Assembly: GCF_038023995.1 (NCBI RefSeq)
Contig: NZ_CP150660.1
Coordinates: forward strand, 2,912,501-2,976,500
Source of the DNA: Polaribacter atrinae
GTDB taxonomy: Bacteria; Bacteroidota; Bacteroidia; Flavobacteriales; Flavobacteriaceae
DNA length: 64,000 nt
Reading direction: 5' to 3'
In this document: positions 51,167 through 60,212 of the stretch, piece after piece
Layout: the number at the start of each line of letters is the position of its first letter
How positions within the stretch are numbered: the first letter of the stretch is position 1
Position numbers and translations under genes: made by a program
The notes under the pieces: model-generated
Database searches by the model: none
Told to the model about the DNA's origin: nothing
Seen by the model: only the letters and a program-made list of their open reading frames with translations

Positions 51167-52405
51167 ATGTCAAAAGAAGAAAATTTAGAATGTTCGTTTT
51201 GCGGACGAAAAAAAGCAGAAACAGACTTGCTGATTGCAGGGATGGATGCTCATATTTGCGATAAATGTATAGAACAAGCGCACGGTATTGTAGAAGAAGA
51301 AATTTCTGAAGCAAAATCTAGCGACTTATCTAAAGATTTAATGCTAAAAAAACCTTTAGAAATCAAAGAATTCTTAGATCAATATATTATTGGTCAGTTA
51401 GAAACTAAGAGATCAATGGCAGTAGCTGTATATAATCACTATAAAAGATTATTACAGTCTAAAGACGACAAAGATGATGTAGAGATCGAAAAATCTAACA
51501 TTGTCTTAGTAGGAGAAACCGGAACCGGTAAAACCTTAGTAGCAAAAACAATTGCAAGAATGTTAAACGTACCATTTGCTATTGTAGATGCTACCGTTTT
51601 AACACAAGCAGGGTATGTTGGTGAAGATGTAGAAAGTATTTTAAGTAAATTATTACAAGCTGCAGATTACGACGTAGAAAAAGCGCAAAGAGGTATTATT
51701 TTTATCGATGAAATAGATAAAATTGCTCGTAAAGGAGATAACCCTTCAATTACAAGAGACGTTTCTGGAGAAGGAGTTCAGCAAGCTTTATTAAAATTAT
51801 TGGAAGGGACTGTGGTAAATGTTGCACCAAAAGGAGGAAGAAAACATCCTGAGCAAAAATTTATAGAAGTAGATACCAAAGAGATTTTATTTATAGCAGG
51901 TGGTGCTTTTTCTGGAATTGAAAGATACATAAGCAAGCGTTTAAACATGCAAGCTGTTGGTTTTAGTGCCTCTTTAGATGATGACAAAGTAGACGAAGAA
52001 AACTTGTTGAAATACATTATACCTTCAGATTTAAAAGCTTTTGGTTTAATTCCAGAAATTATTGGGCGTTTACCAGTTTTAAGCTACATGAATCCTTTAG
52101 ATGCTACAACGTTAAGAGCAATTTTAACAGAGCCTAAAAACGCTATTATTAAGCAGTATTCTAAGTTGTTTACAATGGATGATGTTGCGTTTACAATAGA
52201 AGAAGAAGCTTTAAATTATATTGTTGAAAAAGCAGTAGAATATAAATTAGGTGCAAGAGGTTTACGTTCTTTATGTGAAGCTATTTTTACAGATGCAATG
52301 TTCGATTTACCAAGTTCTAAAGAAAAAGAACTGAATGTAACAAAAGAGTATGCAGAAGCAAAATTATCAAATTCTACTTTAAAGAAATTAAAGGCAGCTT
52401 CTTAA
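51167..52405 (+). CDS. clpX: Clp protease ATP-binding subunit ClpX
   Basis: 412 residues. The N-terminal zinc-binding domain is intact (Cys9, Cys12, Cys31, Cys34). The AAA+ domain has [11 protein letters not shown] (Walker A), [13 protein letters not shown] (Walker B), and the sensor II/substrate loop [10 protein letters not shown]; pore loop residues GYVGEDV are present. It unfolds tagged proteins and passes them to ClpP. It follows clpP by 56 bases. Confidence 0.97.
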   Translation: MSKEENLECSFCGRKKAETDLLIAGMDAHICDKCIEQAHGIVEEEISEAKSSDLSKDLMLKKPLEIKEFLDQYIIGQLETKRSMAVAVYNHYKRLLQSKDDKDDVEIEKSNIVLVGETGTGKTLVAKTIARMLNVPFAIVDATVLTQAGYVGEDVESILSKLLQAADYDVEKAQRGIIFIDEIDKIARKGDNPSITRDVSGEGVQQALLKLLEGTVVNVAPKGGRKHPEQKFIEVDTKEILFIAGGAFSGIERYISKRLNMQAVGFSASLDDDKVDEENLLKYIIPSDLKAFGLIPEIIGRLPVLSYMNPLDATTLRAILTEPKNAIIKQYSKLFTMDDVAFTIEEEALNYIVEKAVEYKLGARGLRSLCEAIFTDAMFDLPSSKEKELNVTKEYAEAKLSNSTLKKLKAAS

Positions 52406-52413
52406 ATTATTTA

Positions 52414-52501
52414 GGGCGTTACCTTTCAGGTCAGGCTTTCGCACTCGCTTTTTTTGTAAAAAACAAGAAAGAGCTCAAGCAATTGCTCAATCCTTAACGC
52501 G
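52414..52501. repeat. Dispersed repeat with GGGCGTTA ... TAACGCG ends, copy 2
   Basis: It begins GGGCGTTACCTTTCAGGTC and ends CAATCCTTAACGCG, the same plan as 44205-44289, with a different centre containing a CTTTTTTTGTAAAAAACAAG palindrome. It lies just after clpX. Confidence 0.8.
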
Positions 52502-52553
52502 TATTGCTAACTAGAAAAGGAAGTTTTTAAAAATTTCTTTTTAGAATTTATAG

Positions 52554-52609
52554 AAACTTCAAAGGCAATTGTACTGTAATTTATGCAGTATATAACCTTT
52601 GAAGTTTTT
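52554..52609 (+). terminator. Terminator after clpX
   Basis: AAACTTCAAAGG and CCTTTGAAGTTT form a perfect 12-bp stem with an inner TACTG/CAGTA stem, followed by a T-run. Confidence 0.85.
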
Positions 52610-52615
52610 TCATTT

Positions 52616-52653
52616 TAGAATAATTAAAGTAATTATTCTAATTTATATATTTG
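52616..52653 (+). promoter_or_regulatory. dnaG promoter with an operator-like palindrome
   Basis: TATATTTG at 52646-52653 is a -7 match 30 bases before the start codon. Immediately upstream, TAGAATAATTA (52616-52626) and TAATTATTCTA (52630-52640) form a perfect 11-bp inverted repeat with a 3-base gap, covering the place of the -33 element, which lacks TTTG. This looks like a binding site for a dimeric protein. Confidence 0.55.
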
Positions 52654-52683
52654 TAATCACTTTCCACTAATTAAACCAAATAA

Positions 52684-54702
52684 ATGATATTAAGAAGTAC
52701 CATAGACCGCATTTTCGAAACTGCAAGAGTAGAAGAGGTTATTGGTGAATTTGTTGTACTTAAAAAAGCAGGAAGTAACTTTAAAGGATTAAGTCCGTTT
52801 ACAGATGAAAAATCACCTTCTTTTATGGTGTCTCCAGTTAAACAAATCTGGAAAGATTTTTCTACAGGAAAAGGAGGTAACTCTGTTTCGTTTTTAATGG
52901 AGCATGAGCATTACACCTATCCAGAAGCATTAAGGTGGTTGGCTAAAAAGTACAATATAGAAATAGAAGAAGCAGAGCAATCATCCGAAGAAAAAGCGCA
53001 GATGAATGAGCGCGAAAGTATGTTTATGGTTTCTACTTTTGCCAAAGATTACTTTCATGAGATAATGCTTAATACTAATAAAGGGAAAGCAATAGGATTA
53101 TCTTATTTTAAAGAACGTGGTTTTACAGACGAAACGATTAAAAAGTTCGAATTAGGGTATTGTTTTGATGAGTGGGATAATTTTACTAATGCCGCTTTAA
53201 AAAAAGGGTATGATCTAAAATTTTTAGCATCAACAGGATTAACAATTGTAAAAGAAAACAAGCAGTTCGATCGTTTTAAAGGACGTGTTATGTTTCCGAT
53301 ACATTCTATGTCGGGCCGTATTTTAGGTTTCGGAGGACGTATTTTAACTGCAGATAAAAAAGCAGCCAAATATTTAAATTCACCCGAAAGTGATATTTAC
53401 CATAAGAGTAAAATTCTCTACGGTTTATACCAAGCAAAGAAAGAAATTGCCAAACAAGATAATTGTTTCTTAGTAGAAGGTTATACAGATGTTATCTCAT
53501 TTAATCAATCTGGGGTAGAAAATGTTGTTGCATCTTCTGGTACTGCTTTAACGCCAGATCAAATTAGATTAATAAATAGATTAACAAAAAACATTACCGT
53601 ACTTTTTGATGGTGATGCTGCGGGAATTAGAGCTTCTATTCGTGGTATCGATTTAATCTTGGAACAAGGAATGAACGTAAAAGTGGTTCAGTTTCCTGAT
53701 GGAGAAGATCCCGATAGTTTTGCTAAGTCAAATTCAAATGCAGAATTAGCTGCTTATTTAGAAAATTCAGCTCAAGATTTTATCAATTTTAAAGTCTCTC
53801 TTTTATTAAAAGATTCTAATAATGATCCTATAAAAAAAGCAGGTGTAATTAGAGATATTGTAACAAGTATCTCCAAAATTCCAGATGGTATTCAGCGAGA
53901 AGTATACGTACAAGAATGTTCTAGAATTATGGATATTTCAGAACGTGTATTGTTTAGTGAACTAGCCCAACTGTTAAAAAAGGGATTACAAGAAAAAAGT
54001 AAATCTAGCAGACAACAAAATACACCACAGCTAAACCCAAATGAAATACCACCAGAATTTGCTATTGGGCAAGAACAAACTAAGATGGGTTTGGTTAAAG
54101 GAGGTGCTGTTACTAATCAGAAAATAGATCAACTTTCAATTTTAGAAAATGAGATTATTAAAATTCTACTTTTATATGGAAATGAAGAAGTAGAGTTTAC
54201 AGAAGAGGTTATACATGTTGATGATGCTGGAAAAGAGAAAATAGATACAAGAAAATATGAAAATACAGTTTCTGCAGAAATTTATGTCCATTTGCATGAA
54301 GATGAAATAGAGTTTTCTAATGTTTTGTTTCAAGAAATTTATACGGAAATTATTCATCAGTTAAATCAATTAGAAAAATTAGATATAGATGGTTTAATTA
54401 ATCATAAAAATTCAGAAATATCTACCATTGTAACTTCTATTTTAATGGAAAAAGAAAACCCAAATAGACAGTTAAGTAATTGGGAAGGACAAAATATAGA
54501 GGTAAAGTCTGCTTTAGAAGTTTTAGCTAAAGATGTGAACGATGTGGTTTATAATTTAAGAAGAGTTTTAATTGGTGAAAAGATTGACGAATTGATGAGT
54601 GAGGCAGTATCAAACCAAGGCTCACCAATAGATTTAGAGGTTATTAGAAACTACACAAGTCTGAAAATGAGGCTCTTTGAAAAGTTAAATAGAGTTGTCT
54701 AA
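52684..54702 (+). CDS. dnaG: DNA primase lacking zinc-ribbon ligands
   Basis: 672 residues. The N-terminal domain aligns with the CHC2 zinc ribbon, but the four ligand positions are Ser37, Thr40, Asp58 and Thr61 (GLSPFTDEKSPSF, IWKDFSTGKGGN) instead of Cys/His/Cys/Cys. The RNA polymerase core has FKGRVMFPIHSMSGRILGFGGR and the TOPRIM domain has LVEGYTDVISFNQSG and VLFDGDAAGIRAS. A C-terminal helicase-binding region of normal length follows. It primes DNA replication. I recall the same ligand loss in other Flavobacteriaceae. Confidence 0.95.
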   Translation: MILRSTIDRIFETARVEEVIGEFVVLKKAGSNFKGLSPFTDEKSPSFMVSPVKQIWKDFSTGKGGNSVSFLMEHEHYTYPEALRWLAKKYNIEIEEAEQSSEEKAQMNERESMFMVSTFAKDYFHEIMLNTNKGKAIGLSYFKERGFTDETIKKFELGYCFDEWDNFTNAALKKGYDLKFLASTGLTIVKENKQFDRFKGRVMFPIHSMSGRILGFGGRILTADKKAAKYLNSPESDIYHKSKILYGLYQAKKEIAKQDNCFLVEGYTDVISFNQSGVENVVASSGTALTPDQIRLINRLTKNITVLFDGDAAGIRASIRGIDLILEQGMNVKVVQFPDGEDPDSFAKSNSNAELAAYLENSAQDFINFKVSLLLKDSNNDPIKKAGVIRDIVTSISKIPDGIQREVYVQECSRIMDISERVLFSELAQLLKKGLQEKSKSSRQQNTPQLNPNEIPPEFAIGQEQTKMGLVKGGAVTNQKIDQLSILENEIIKILLLYGNEEVEFTEEVIHVDDAGKEKIDTRKYENTVSAEIYVHLHEDEIEFSNVLFQEIYTEIIHQLNQLEKLDIDGLINHKNSEISTIVTSILMEKENPNRQLSNWEGQNIEVKSALEVLAKDVNDVVYNLRRVLIGEKIDELMSEAVSNQGSPIDLEVIRNYTSLKMRLFEKLNRVV

Positions 54703-54804
54703 TATTATTAAATTGTAAAACAGGGTGTTTATACCCATAGCTTTAGATTATGGTTAGATAAATTTTTTGTATATTGCAGCCGCTAAAAGAAAACCCTTAC
54801 TGTT

Positions 54805-54936
54805 ATGAAAAGACTATTACAATGTTTAAAAATTATTCAATTATTTGTTTTATTACCATTTGAAATTTCAAAAGGATCTAAGAAAAAAGCATATTTAAAG
54901 ATAAAAAAAATAATGGTTGCTGCCAACCTATTATAA
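54805..54936 (+). CDS. Possible 43-residue basic hydrophobic peptide
   Basis: A short frame MKRLLQCLKIIQLFVLLPF continues EISKGSKKKAYLKIKKIMVAANLL. It begins with an amphipathic or membrane-like half and ends with a lysine-rich half. It has ATG and TAA, sits alone in a 279-bp gap, and is followed directly by a strong terminator shared with nadE. I recognise no family, and the codon evidence is too short to be sure. Confidence 0.35.
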   Translation: MKRLLQCLKIIQLFVLLPFEISKGSKKKAYLKIKKIMVAANLL

Positions 54937-54940
54937 TGAT

Positions 54941-54980
54941 AAAAAAAAAGCCTTAATTTAAAAAATTAAGGCTTTTTTTT
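54941..54980. terminator. Bidirectional terminator between the small frame and nadE
   Basis: AAAAAGCCTTAATTT and AATTAAGGCTTTTT form a long stem with A- and T-runs on both sides. It ends 2 bases before the nadE stop codon complement. Confidence 0.92.
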
Positions 54981-54981
54981 A

Positions 54982-55770
54982 TCATCTAATTTCTTTAGGT
55001 ATTTCACAAATAGGTATTGGCAACATTTTATGTTGGTTAATTCTATTTAATCTTGTATATATTTTAAAAACTTCTAGATCTCTTCCAGAAAAATCATCTT
55101 CAGATTTTCCTTTTTCTTGCATAACCATAGCCCATTCTAATTCATCATAAGAAGCGCCTATTTGGTCTTCATCAGTTCTGCTATCTCCAAATAAACCATC
55201 TGTTGGTTGTGCTTTTTGTATAGAATTTGGTACGCCCAAAAATTCAGATAATTCATATACTTCAGATTTCATTAAATCTGCAATAGGGCTTAAATCTACA
55301 CCACCATCACCATATTTTGTATAAAACCCAACACCAAAATCTTCTACTTTATTACCTGTTCCGGCTACTAAAGAACTATGTAAACCCGCTAAATAATATA
55401 AAGTAGTCATTCTAAGTCTTGCTCTTGTATTGGCAAGAGATAGATCTACTTTAGGTGAAGGATCTGCATTTGGTACAACATTTTTAAAATCCTCGAAAGT
55501 AGAGGTTAGATCTACTCGTACATCAGAAACATTATTAAAATTATTTTTTAATTGTGCAATATGTTCTTGTGCTCTAGTAACTTGACTCGGAGATTGATGA
55601 ATAGGCATTTCTACGCATAAAGTAGGAAAACCTGTTTTAGCGCATAAAGTAGAGGTAAGGGCAGAGTCTATACCACCAGAAACTCCAACTACAAATCCTT
55701 TTACTTTTGCATTTTCAGCATAATCTTTTAGCCATTTTATTATGTATTCGGCAACCTTTTCAGTCTTCAT
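54982..55770 (-). CDS. nadE: NAD+ synthase, ammonia-dependent
   Basis: 262 residues. The ATP-pyrophosphatase P-loop SGGIDS is at 31-36; ARLRMTTLYYLAG, GTGNKVEDFGVGFYTKYGDGGVDLSPIADL and the C-terminal AQPTDGLF follow. There is no glutaminase domain, so ammonia is the nitrogen donor. It makes NAD+ from nicotinate adenine dinucleotide. It is divergent from gldB. Confidence 0.96.
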   Translation of the reverse strand: MKTEKVAEYIIKWLKDYAENAKVKGFVVGVSGGIDSALTSTLCAKTGFPTLCVEMPIHQSPSQVTRAQEHIAQLKNNFNNVSDVRVDLTSTFEDFKNVVPNADPSPKVDLSLANTRARLRMTTLYYLAGLHSSLVAGTGNKVEDFGVGFYTKYGDGGVDLSPIADLMKSEVYELSEFLGVPNSIQKAQPTDGLFGDSRTDEDQIGASYDELEWAMVMQEKGKSEDDFSGRDLEVFKIYTRLNRINQHKMLPIPICEIPKEIR

Positions 55771-55829
55771 TGATAAACTATTTTAGTATTTTTAGCGTTC
55801 TTAAATCTAATGACTAAGGTACAAAGAAT

Positions 55830-56789
55830 ATGAGATTTTATTTTATGATTTTAATGGTTTTATGTGTGTTTTTTTCGTGTTCTGATAAAAAAAACACTCA
55901 AATTGATGTTTCTACAGTAAATATTGATTTTACCGTAAAAAGGTACGAGGTTGATTTTTATAATACAACTGTAAATACATTGCCTGATCTTAAAAATAAA
56001 TATCCTTATTTATTTCCAAAATCATTTTCAGATAGTTTAGCTATTTCTAAAATAGCTAATAAAGATGAACAAGAATTGTTTTTAGAAACGCAAAAGTTGT
56101 ATAGTGATATCTCACCGTTAGAATCTGAATTAACATCTCTTTTTAAACATGTTAAATATTATAATAAGAATTTTAAAGCACCCAATTTAGTGACAATGAT
56201 ATCTAATATAGACTATAATAGTAGAGTTATCTACGCAGATAGTTTATTGTTTGTTTCTTTGGATGTTTATTTAGGTAAAACGCATAGGTTTTATGCTGAT
56301 TATCCAAAATACATTAAAGAAAATAACACAAAAAAAAGCATCATTGTAGATGTAGCAAATTCAATGATAGAAAAGCAATTAGTTTCATTGCCTAATAGAA
56401 GTTTTTTGTCAAAAATGATTCATGAAGGCAAAAAACTGTATTTATTAGATATGTATTTACCTGCTGTTTCTGATCAATTAAAAATAGGGTACCCAAAAGA
56501 AAAAATAGATTGGGCTATTGAAAATGAAGAGAATATTTGGAAATATTTTATAGAAAAAAAGCTGTTATTTAGTACAGAAACACCATTGAATAAAAGGTTT
56601 TTAGACAATGCACCATTTTCTAAATTTTATTTACAAAATGATAACGATTCTCCAGGTAGAATAGGCGTGTGGTTAGGATGGCAGATTGTGAAGTCTTTTA
56701 TGCAAAATAATGATGTATCTTTGCAAGAATTATTAATGATTGATTTTGAAGAGTTATTTCAAAAATCAAATTACAAGCCTAAAAAATAA
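55830..56789 (+). CDS. gldB: Gliding motility lipoprotein GldB
   Basis: 319 residues with a lipoprotein signal (LMVLCVFFSCS, Cys16). The features of GldB are present: VNIDFTVKRYEVDFYN, LKNKYPYLFP, MISNIDYNSRVIYADSLLFVSLDVYLG, and NDNDSPGRIGVWLGWQIVKSFM. GldB is required for gliding and for the type IX secretion system in Flavobacterium johnsoniae. Its stop TAA overlaps the gldC start ATG (TAATG), so the two are coupled. Confidence 0.95.
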   Translation: MRFYFMILMVLCVFFSCSDKKNTQIDVSTVNIDFTVKRYEVDFYNTTVNTLPDLKNKYPYLFPKSFSDSLAISKIANKDEQELFLETQKLYSDISPLESELTSLFKHVKYYNKNFKAPNLVTMISNIDYNSRVIYADSLLFVSLDVYLGKTHRFYADYPKYIKENNTKKSIIVDVANSMIEKQLVSLPNRSFLSKMIHEGKKLYLLDMYLPAVSDQLKIGYPKEKIDWAIENEENIWKYFIEKKLLFSTETPLNKRFLDNAPFSKFYLQNDNDSPGRIGVWLGWQIVKSFMQNNDVSLQELLMIDFEELFQKSNYKPKK

Positions 56790-57121
56790 TGTCAGTAAAA
56801 CATAATTCACAAATTAATTTCGAAATTGGTTTAGATGAAAACAAAGTTCCAGAAGAAATTTCTTGGACAGCAAAAGATGGTGGTATAGATAATGAAGTAT
56901 CTAAAGCTATAATGATTTCTGTTTGGGATCATAAGAAAAAAGATACCCTAAGAATGGATTTATGGACAAAAGAAATGCCTGTAGATGAAATGAAGCAATT
57001 TTATCATCAGACATTAGTGTCTATGGCCGATTCATTTGAACGTGCAACTGATGATCAGAAAATGAGTGCTACTATGCGTGATTTTTGTGATTACTTTGCA
57101 GAGAAGTTAGAGCTGAAATAA
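56789..57121 (+). CDS. gldC: Gliding motility protein GldC
   Basis: 110 residues, soluble. It has the GldC pattern INFEIGLDENKVPEEISWTAKDGG, KAIMISVWDHKKKDTLRMDLWTKEMPVDEMKQF and FCDYFAEKL. GldC is cytoplasmic and raises gliding efficiency in F. johnsoniae. It overlaps gldB by one base and is followed by a terminator. Confidence 0.95.
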   Translation: MSVKHNSQINFEIGLDENKVPEEISWTAKDGGIDNEVSKAIMISVWDHKKKDTLRMDLWTKEMPVDEMKQFYHQTLVSMADSFERATDDQKMSATMRDFCDYFAEKLELK

Positions 57122-57145
57122 ATAATACTTATTATTCAAAAAATA

Positions 57146-57178
57146 AAGGTTGTCCAAATTAATTGGACAACTTTTTTG
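57146..57178 (+). terminator. Terminator after gldC
   Basis: AAGGTTGTCCAA and TTGGACAACTTTTTT form the stem, with a 5-base loop. The rest of the 290-bp gap to 57411 holds AT-rich sequence and the opposing terminator. Confidence 0.85.
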
Positions 57179-57354
57179 CATTTGTAATAAGCTGTATTTG
57201 TATACCCGTTATCTTAGTTAAGATTTTAGACATAAAATCTTATACTATGTTTAAATCTTATTCTAAATAGAAAGTTCCCAAGGTTTGTATATGGGTATTT
57301 GTTTACATAGGTTAGTTTTTTTACTAGGCTATTTTATAATACTATAATTTTATA

Positions 57355-57391
57355 CCCAAAAAAAAGAGGCTACATAGTAGCCTCTTTTTTT
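57355..57391 (-). terminator. Terminator of the OmpA-family gene
   Basis: AAAAAAAGAGGCTAC and GTAGCCTCTTTTTTT form a strong stem with a very short loop. A- and T-runs make it usable in both directions. Confidence 0.92.
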
Positions 57392-57411
57392 ATTATTAGT
57401 AAATCGATTAA

Positions 57412-58926
57412 TTATTCATCAATTCTTTCTACTTCTCCTATTGCGTCTATAGGCTTAATTTCAACCCTTCTGTTCAATTGTCTTCCACCTGCATTTTCGT
57501 TAGAGAATTTAGGTCTAGACTCTCCGTAACCTACTGGTTTAAGTCTATCACTTGATATACCGCTCTTAATCATGTATTTTCTCACACTTTCAGTTCTTCT
57601 TTGAGATAAGTACAAGTTGTATCTATCACTATTTCTGTTATCTGTATGACCTTCAATAACGAATTTTACATCTGGTATTTTTTTCATTAATCCAATAATT
57701 TGGTCAATGGTGCTATAAGATATTAATTTAATATCATCCTTGTTTGTGTCAAAGTAAATACTAGTTGCTAATAATCCAATTTGTTGGGTAATATTAACAG
57801 GTGCTACAGCTTCTTGTTTAGGACAACCTCTATTTTCTACTGGACCAGGAGTATTTGGACATAAATCTTTAGCATCCATTACACCGTCTCCGTCTGTATC
57901 AATATTTAAAGGACAACCTTCATTTGATAGTGGCCCGTATTTTAATGGACATTTATCTTTGTAGTCAGGTAAACCATCACCGTCTGTATCTACAGCTTGA
58001 CCGTTACCATATACCATTGCTCCTTTAGGAGTATTAGGTTCAACATCTAATTGATCCATTACACCATCTCCATCTGTATCAATAATTTCAAATTCAGTAC
58101 CAGCCGGCTTCTCAGGTGCCCAAATGATGTGTTCTTTTTTCTTTTCTAATTTTAAAACAACTCCTAAACTAGTAACAAAAAAGCTTTCCCAAGTCTGTTT
58201 ATCAGAAACAGCTGCGTCTAAATGATCTTCATTATTAAAGTACATTCCGGTTCTAAATTCAAGATCGACTCTTCTGCTTATTCTTCTTTTAACACCTAAT
58301 TGTGCAGATAGAAAAATTGAACTAGCTTCATTTACACTATTTCTATCAGGGTTGTAACCAAAGTCGACTAAAAGTTCATCAGGTGTTGTACCTGTTGGGT
58401 CAGTTTTATAAAGAGCAGAATCGTATTGATGATATCCAACTCCAAAATAACCAGCTGCATGCCATTTAGTTGCATTTCTTTGAAACATATTTGTTAAACT
58501 TACGATTAAATTTAACTCAGCACCGTAAGATCTACCTTCAAATCGCAAGTCAGAATCAGTAATAATATTATTTGGTACATATCTAAGGGAATATCCGTTT
58601 GAGAAAGATTGTACACCCCCAGACATTTTAGTATATGTAGCTTTAAACTCTAAACCTAAAATTGGGTTAAACATTTTATCTACATATATATAACCTCCAA
58701 AATTCCAATAATTAGAATCATCATCAACGCCAATAGAGCGTAAATCTCCGTGCATTATAAAATTACTAAAACCACCACCTACTGACCAAGTGTTAATTTC
58801 TTTAATTATATCATTACCTTTTATGTTGGTACTGTCTAAATTTATAGCTTTTTTTTCCGAAGATTGACCGAATGATTGAGCAATAATAATACTGCTAAAT
58901 AGAATAAATAGAATAATTCTCCTCAT
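57412..58926 (-). CDS. OmpA-family outer-membrane protein with thrombospondin type 3 repeats
   Basis: 504 residues with a signal peptide (1-20, ending SFGQ). Residues about 45-255 look like an eight-stranded barrel-type domain. Then three calcium-binding TSP3 units of the form DTDGDGVMDxxDxxPxTPG (about 283-372). The C-terminal OmpA domain (about 390-495) has IYFDTNKDDIK, FVIEGHTDNRNSDRYNLYLSQRRTESVRKYM and GYGESRPKFSNENAGGRQLNRRVEI, which bind peptidoglycan. It should anchor the outer membrane to the wall. Single gene. Confidence 0.94.
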   Translation of the reverse strand: MRRIILFILFSSIIIAQSFGQSSEKKAINLDSTNIKGNDIIKEINTWSVGGGFSNFIMHGDLRSIGVDDDSNYWNFGGYIYVDKMFNPILGLEFKATYTKMSGGVQSFSNGYSLRYVPNNIITDSDLRFEGRSYGAELNLIVSLTNMFQRNATKWHAAGYFGVGYHQYDSALYKTDPTGTTPDELLVDFGYNPDRNSVNEASSIFLSAQLGVKRRISRRVDLEFRTGMYFNNEDHLDAAVSDKQTWESFFVTSLGVVLKLEKKKEHIIWAPEKPAGTEFEIIDTDGDGVMDQLDVEPNTPKGAMVYGNGQAVDTDGDGLPDYKDKCPLKYGPLSNEGCPLNIDTDGDGVMDAKDLCPNTPGPVENRGCPKQEAVAPVNITQQIGLLATSIYFDTNKDDIKLISYSTIDQIIGLMKKIPDVKFVIEGHTDNRNSDRYNLYLSQRRTESVRKYMIKSGISSDRLKPVGYGESRPKFSNENAGGRQLNRRVEIKPIDAIGEVERIDE

Positions 58927-58986
58927 TTTAATTTTTTGTTTTAAACAATATAGGGGAATGACTCCCGCAAAAATATATATTTTTTT

Positions 58987-60111
58987 TTAAAAATGCTTTA
59001 TTTTATTAACAATGTTCTTATAATCAGCTTCATTGTTTACAAAATCTATATCCGAAACATCAATAACTTGCAAATTTAAACTTTTTTCAGTTTTAATAAA
59101 ACTTTTATATCCATTATGAATACGTTTTAGGTAATCGGGTTCTATTTTTTGTTCATAAGATCTTCCTCTGTTTTTAATATTTTCTAAGAGACGTTCTGTG
59201 TTTTGAAATAAATAAATATACAAATCTGGTTTTGTTATTTCTTTATACATTAAATCGAACATTTTTCGATATAACAAATACTCTTCTTTTTGTAATGTTA
59301 CTTGTGCAAAAATTAAAGATTTAAAAATATAATAATCTGATATAATAAAGCTCTTAAACAAGTCGAACTGCGCTAAATCGTCGGTTAGTTGCTGATATCT
59401 GTCTGCTAAGAAACTCATTTCTAAAGGAAATGCATATCGTTCTTTATCTTCGTAAAATTTTGGAAGAAATGGATTGTCAGCAAAACGTTCTAATACCATT
59501 TTAGCATTAAAATCTTTAGACAGTAAATTTGCTAAAGTTGTTTTACCTGCACCAATGTTTCCCTCAATAGCAATGTAGTTATACTTTTCTGAAATTGGTA
59601 TAGGTCTTTTTAAAGTTTCATCTAATTTTACTATTTCAGAACTGTCATCACAACTTTGTAAGCATACTGAAATTTGTTTCTTCTCTATAGGATGCATTAC
59701 AGTTGAAGCTATTTCTGCCAAAGGAAGCATTACAAATTTTCGTTGTAACATTTTAGGATGAGGCACTATCAATGTTTTAGATAAGATTACTTCATTATCA
59801 AACAATAAGATATCTATGTCTATTTTTCTATTATGATACCCTTCTGCTGAAGAGCGCTGTCTACCTAATTCACTTTCTATTTTTAATAGCGAATTTATTA
59901 AGATTTCTGGTTGTAAATTAGTGACGACTTTAATACAAATATTAAAAAAATCGTCCCCATCAAATCCCCAAGCAGGGGTTTTGTATATGGATGATATTTT
60001 TTGAATTCCCCCAATGTTATCATCAATTAAATGAATAGCATTTTGTAGGTTTTCAAGTTTATTGCCTTGGTTTGTACCTAAAGATAAATATGTGATATGT
60101 TGTAATTTCAT
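58987..60111 (-). CDS. folK: Fusion of HPPK (FolK) with a deoxynucleoside kinase
   Basis: 374 residues from the chosen ATG at 60111 (60123 is also possible). Residues about 1-150 are 6-hydroxymethyl-7,8-dihydropterin pyrophosphokinase: YLSLGTNQGNKLENL, YKTPAWGFDGDDFFN, ELGRQRSSAEGYHNRKIDIDILLFD and VPHPKMLQRKFVMLPLAEI. Residues about 170-374 are a deoxyadenosine/deoxyguanosine-type kinase: YIAIEGNIGAGKTTLANLLS (P-loop), LERFADNPFLPKFYED, DRYQQL, and NRGRSYEQKIEPDYLKRI. The two reactions belong to folate synthesis and deoxynucleoside salvage. Such fusions are known in Flavobacteria. Confidence 0.93.
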   Translation of the reverse strand: MKLQHITYLSLGTNQGNKLENLQNAIHLIDDNIGGIQKISSIYKTPAWGFDGDDFFNICIKVVTNLQPEILINSLLKIESELGRQRSSAEGYHNRKIDIDILLFDNEVILSKTLIVPHPKMLQRKFVMLPLAEIASTVMHPIEKKQISVCLQSCDDSSEIVKLDETLKRPIPISEKYNYIAIEGNIGAGKTTLANLLSKDFNAKMVLERFADNPFLPKFYEDKERYAFPLEMSFLADRYQQLTDDLAQFDLFKSFIISDYYIFKSLIFAQVTLQKEEYLLYRKMFDLMYKEITKPDLYIYLFQNTERLLENIKNRGRSYEQKIEPDYLKRIHNGYKSFIKTEKSLNLQVIDVSDIDFVNNEADYKNIVNKIKHF

Positions 60112-60158
60112 TGTTGTGTGCAAAGAAAATAAAAGGATTCAACAAATACCCTATAAAC

Positions 60159-60195
60159 TAAAAAAATCGCCAAAATTAATTGGCGATTTTTAATA
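60159..60195 (-). terminator. Terminator of pnp
   Basis: AAAAATCGCCAA and TTGGCGATTTTT form a perfect stem around AATTAA, with A- and T-runs on both sides. Confidence 0.92.
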
Positions 60196-60212
60196 TCAAT
60201 TTAAAAAAGAAA

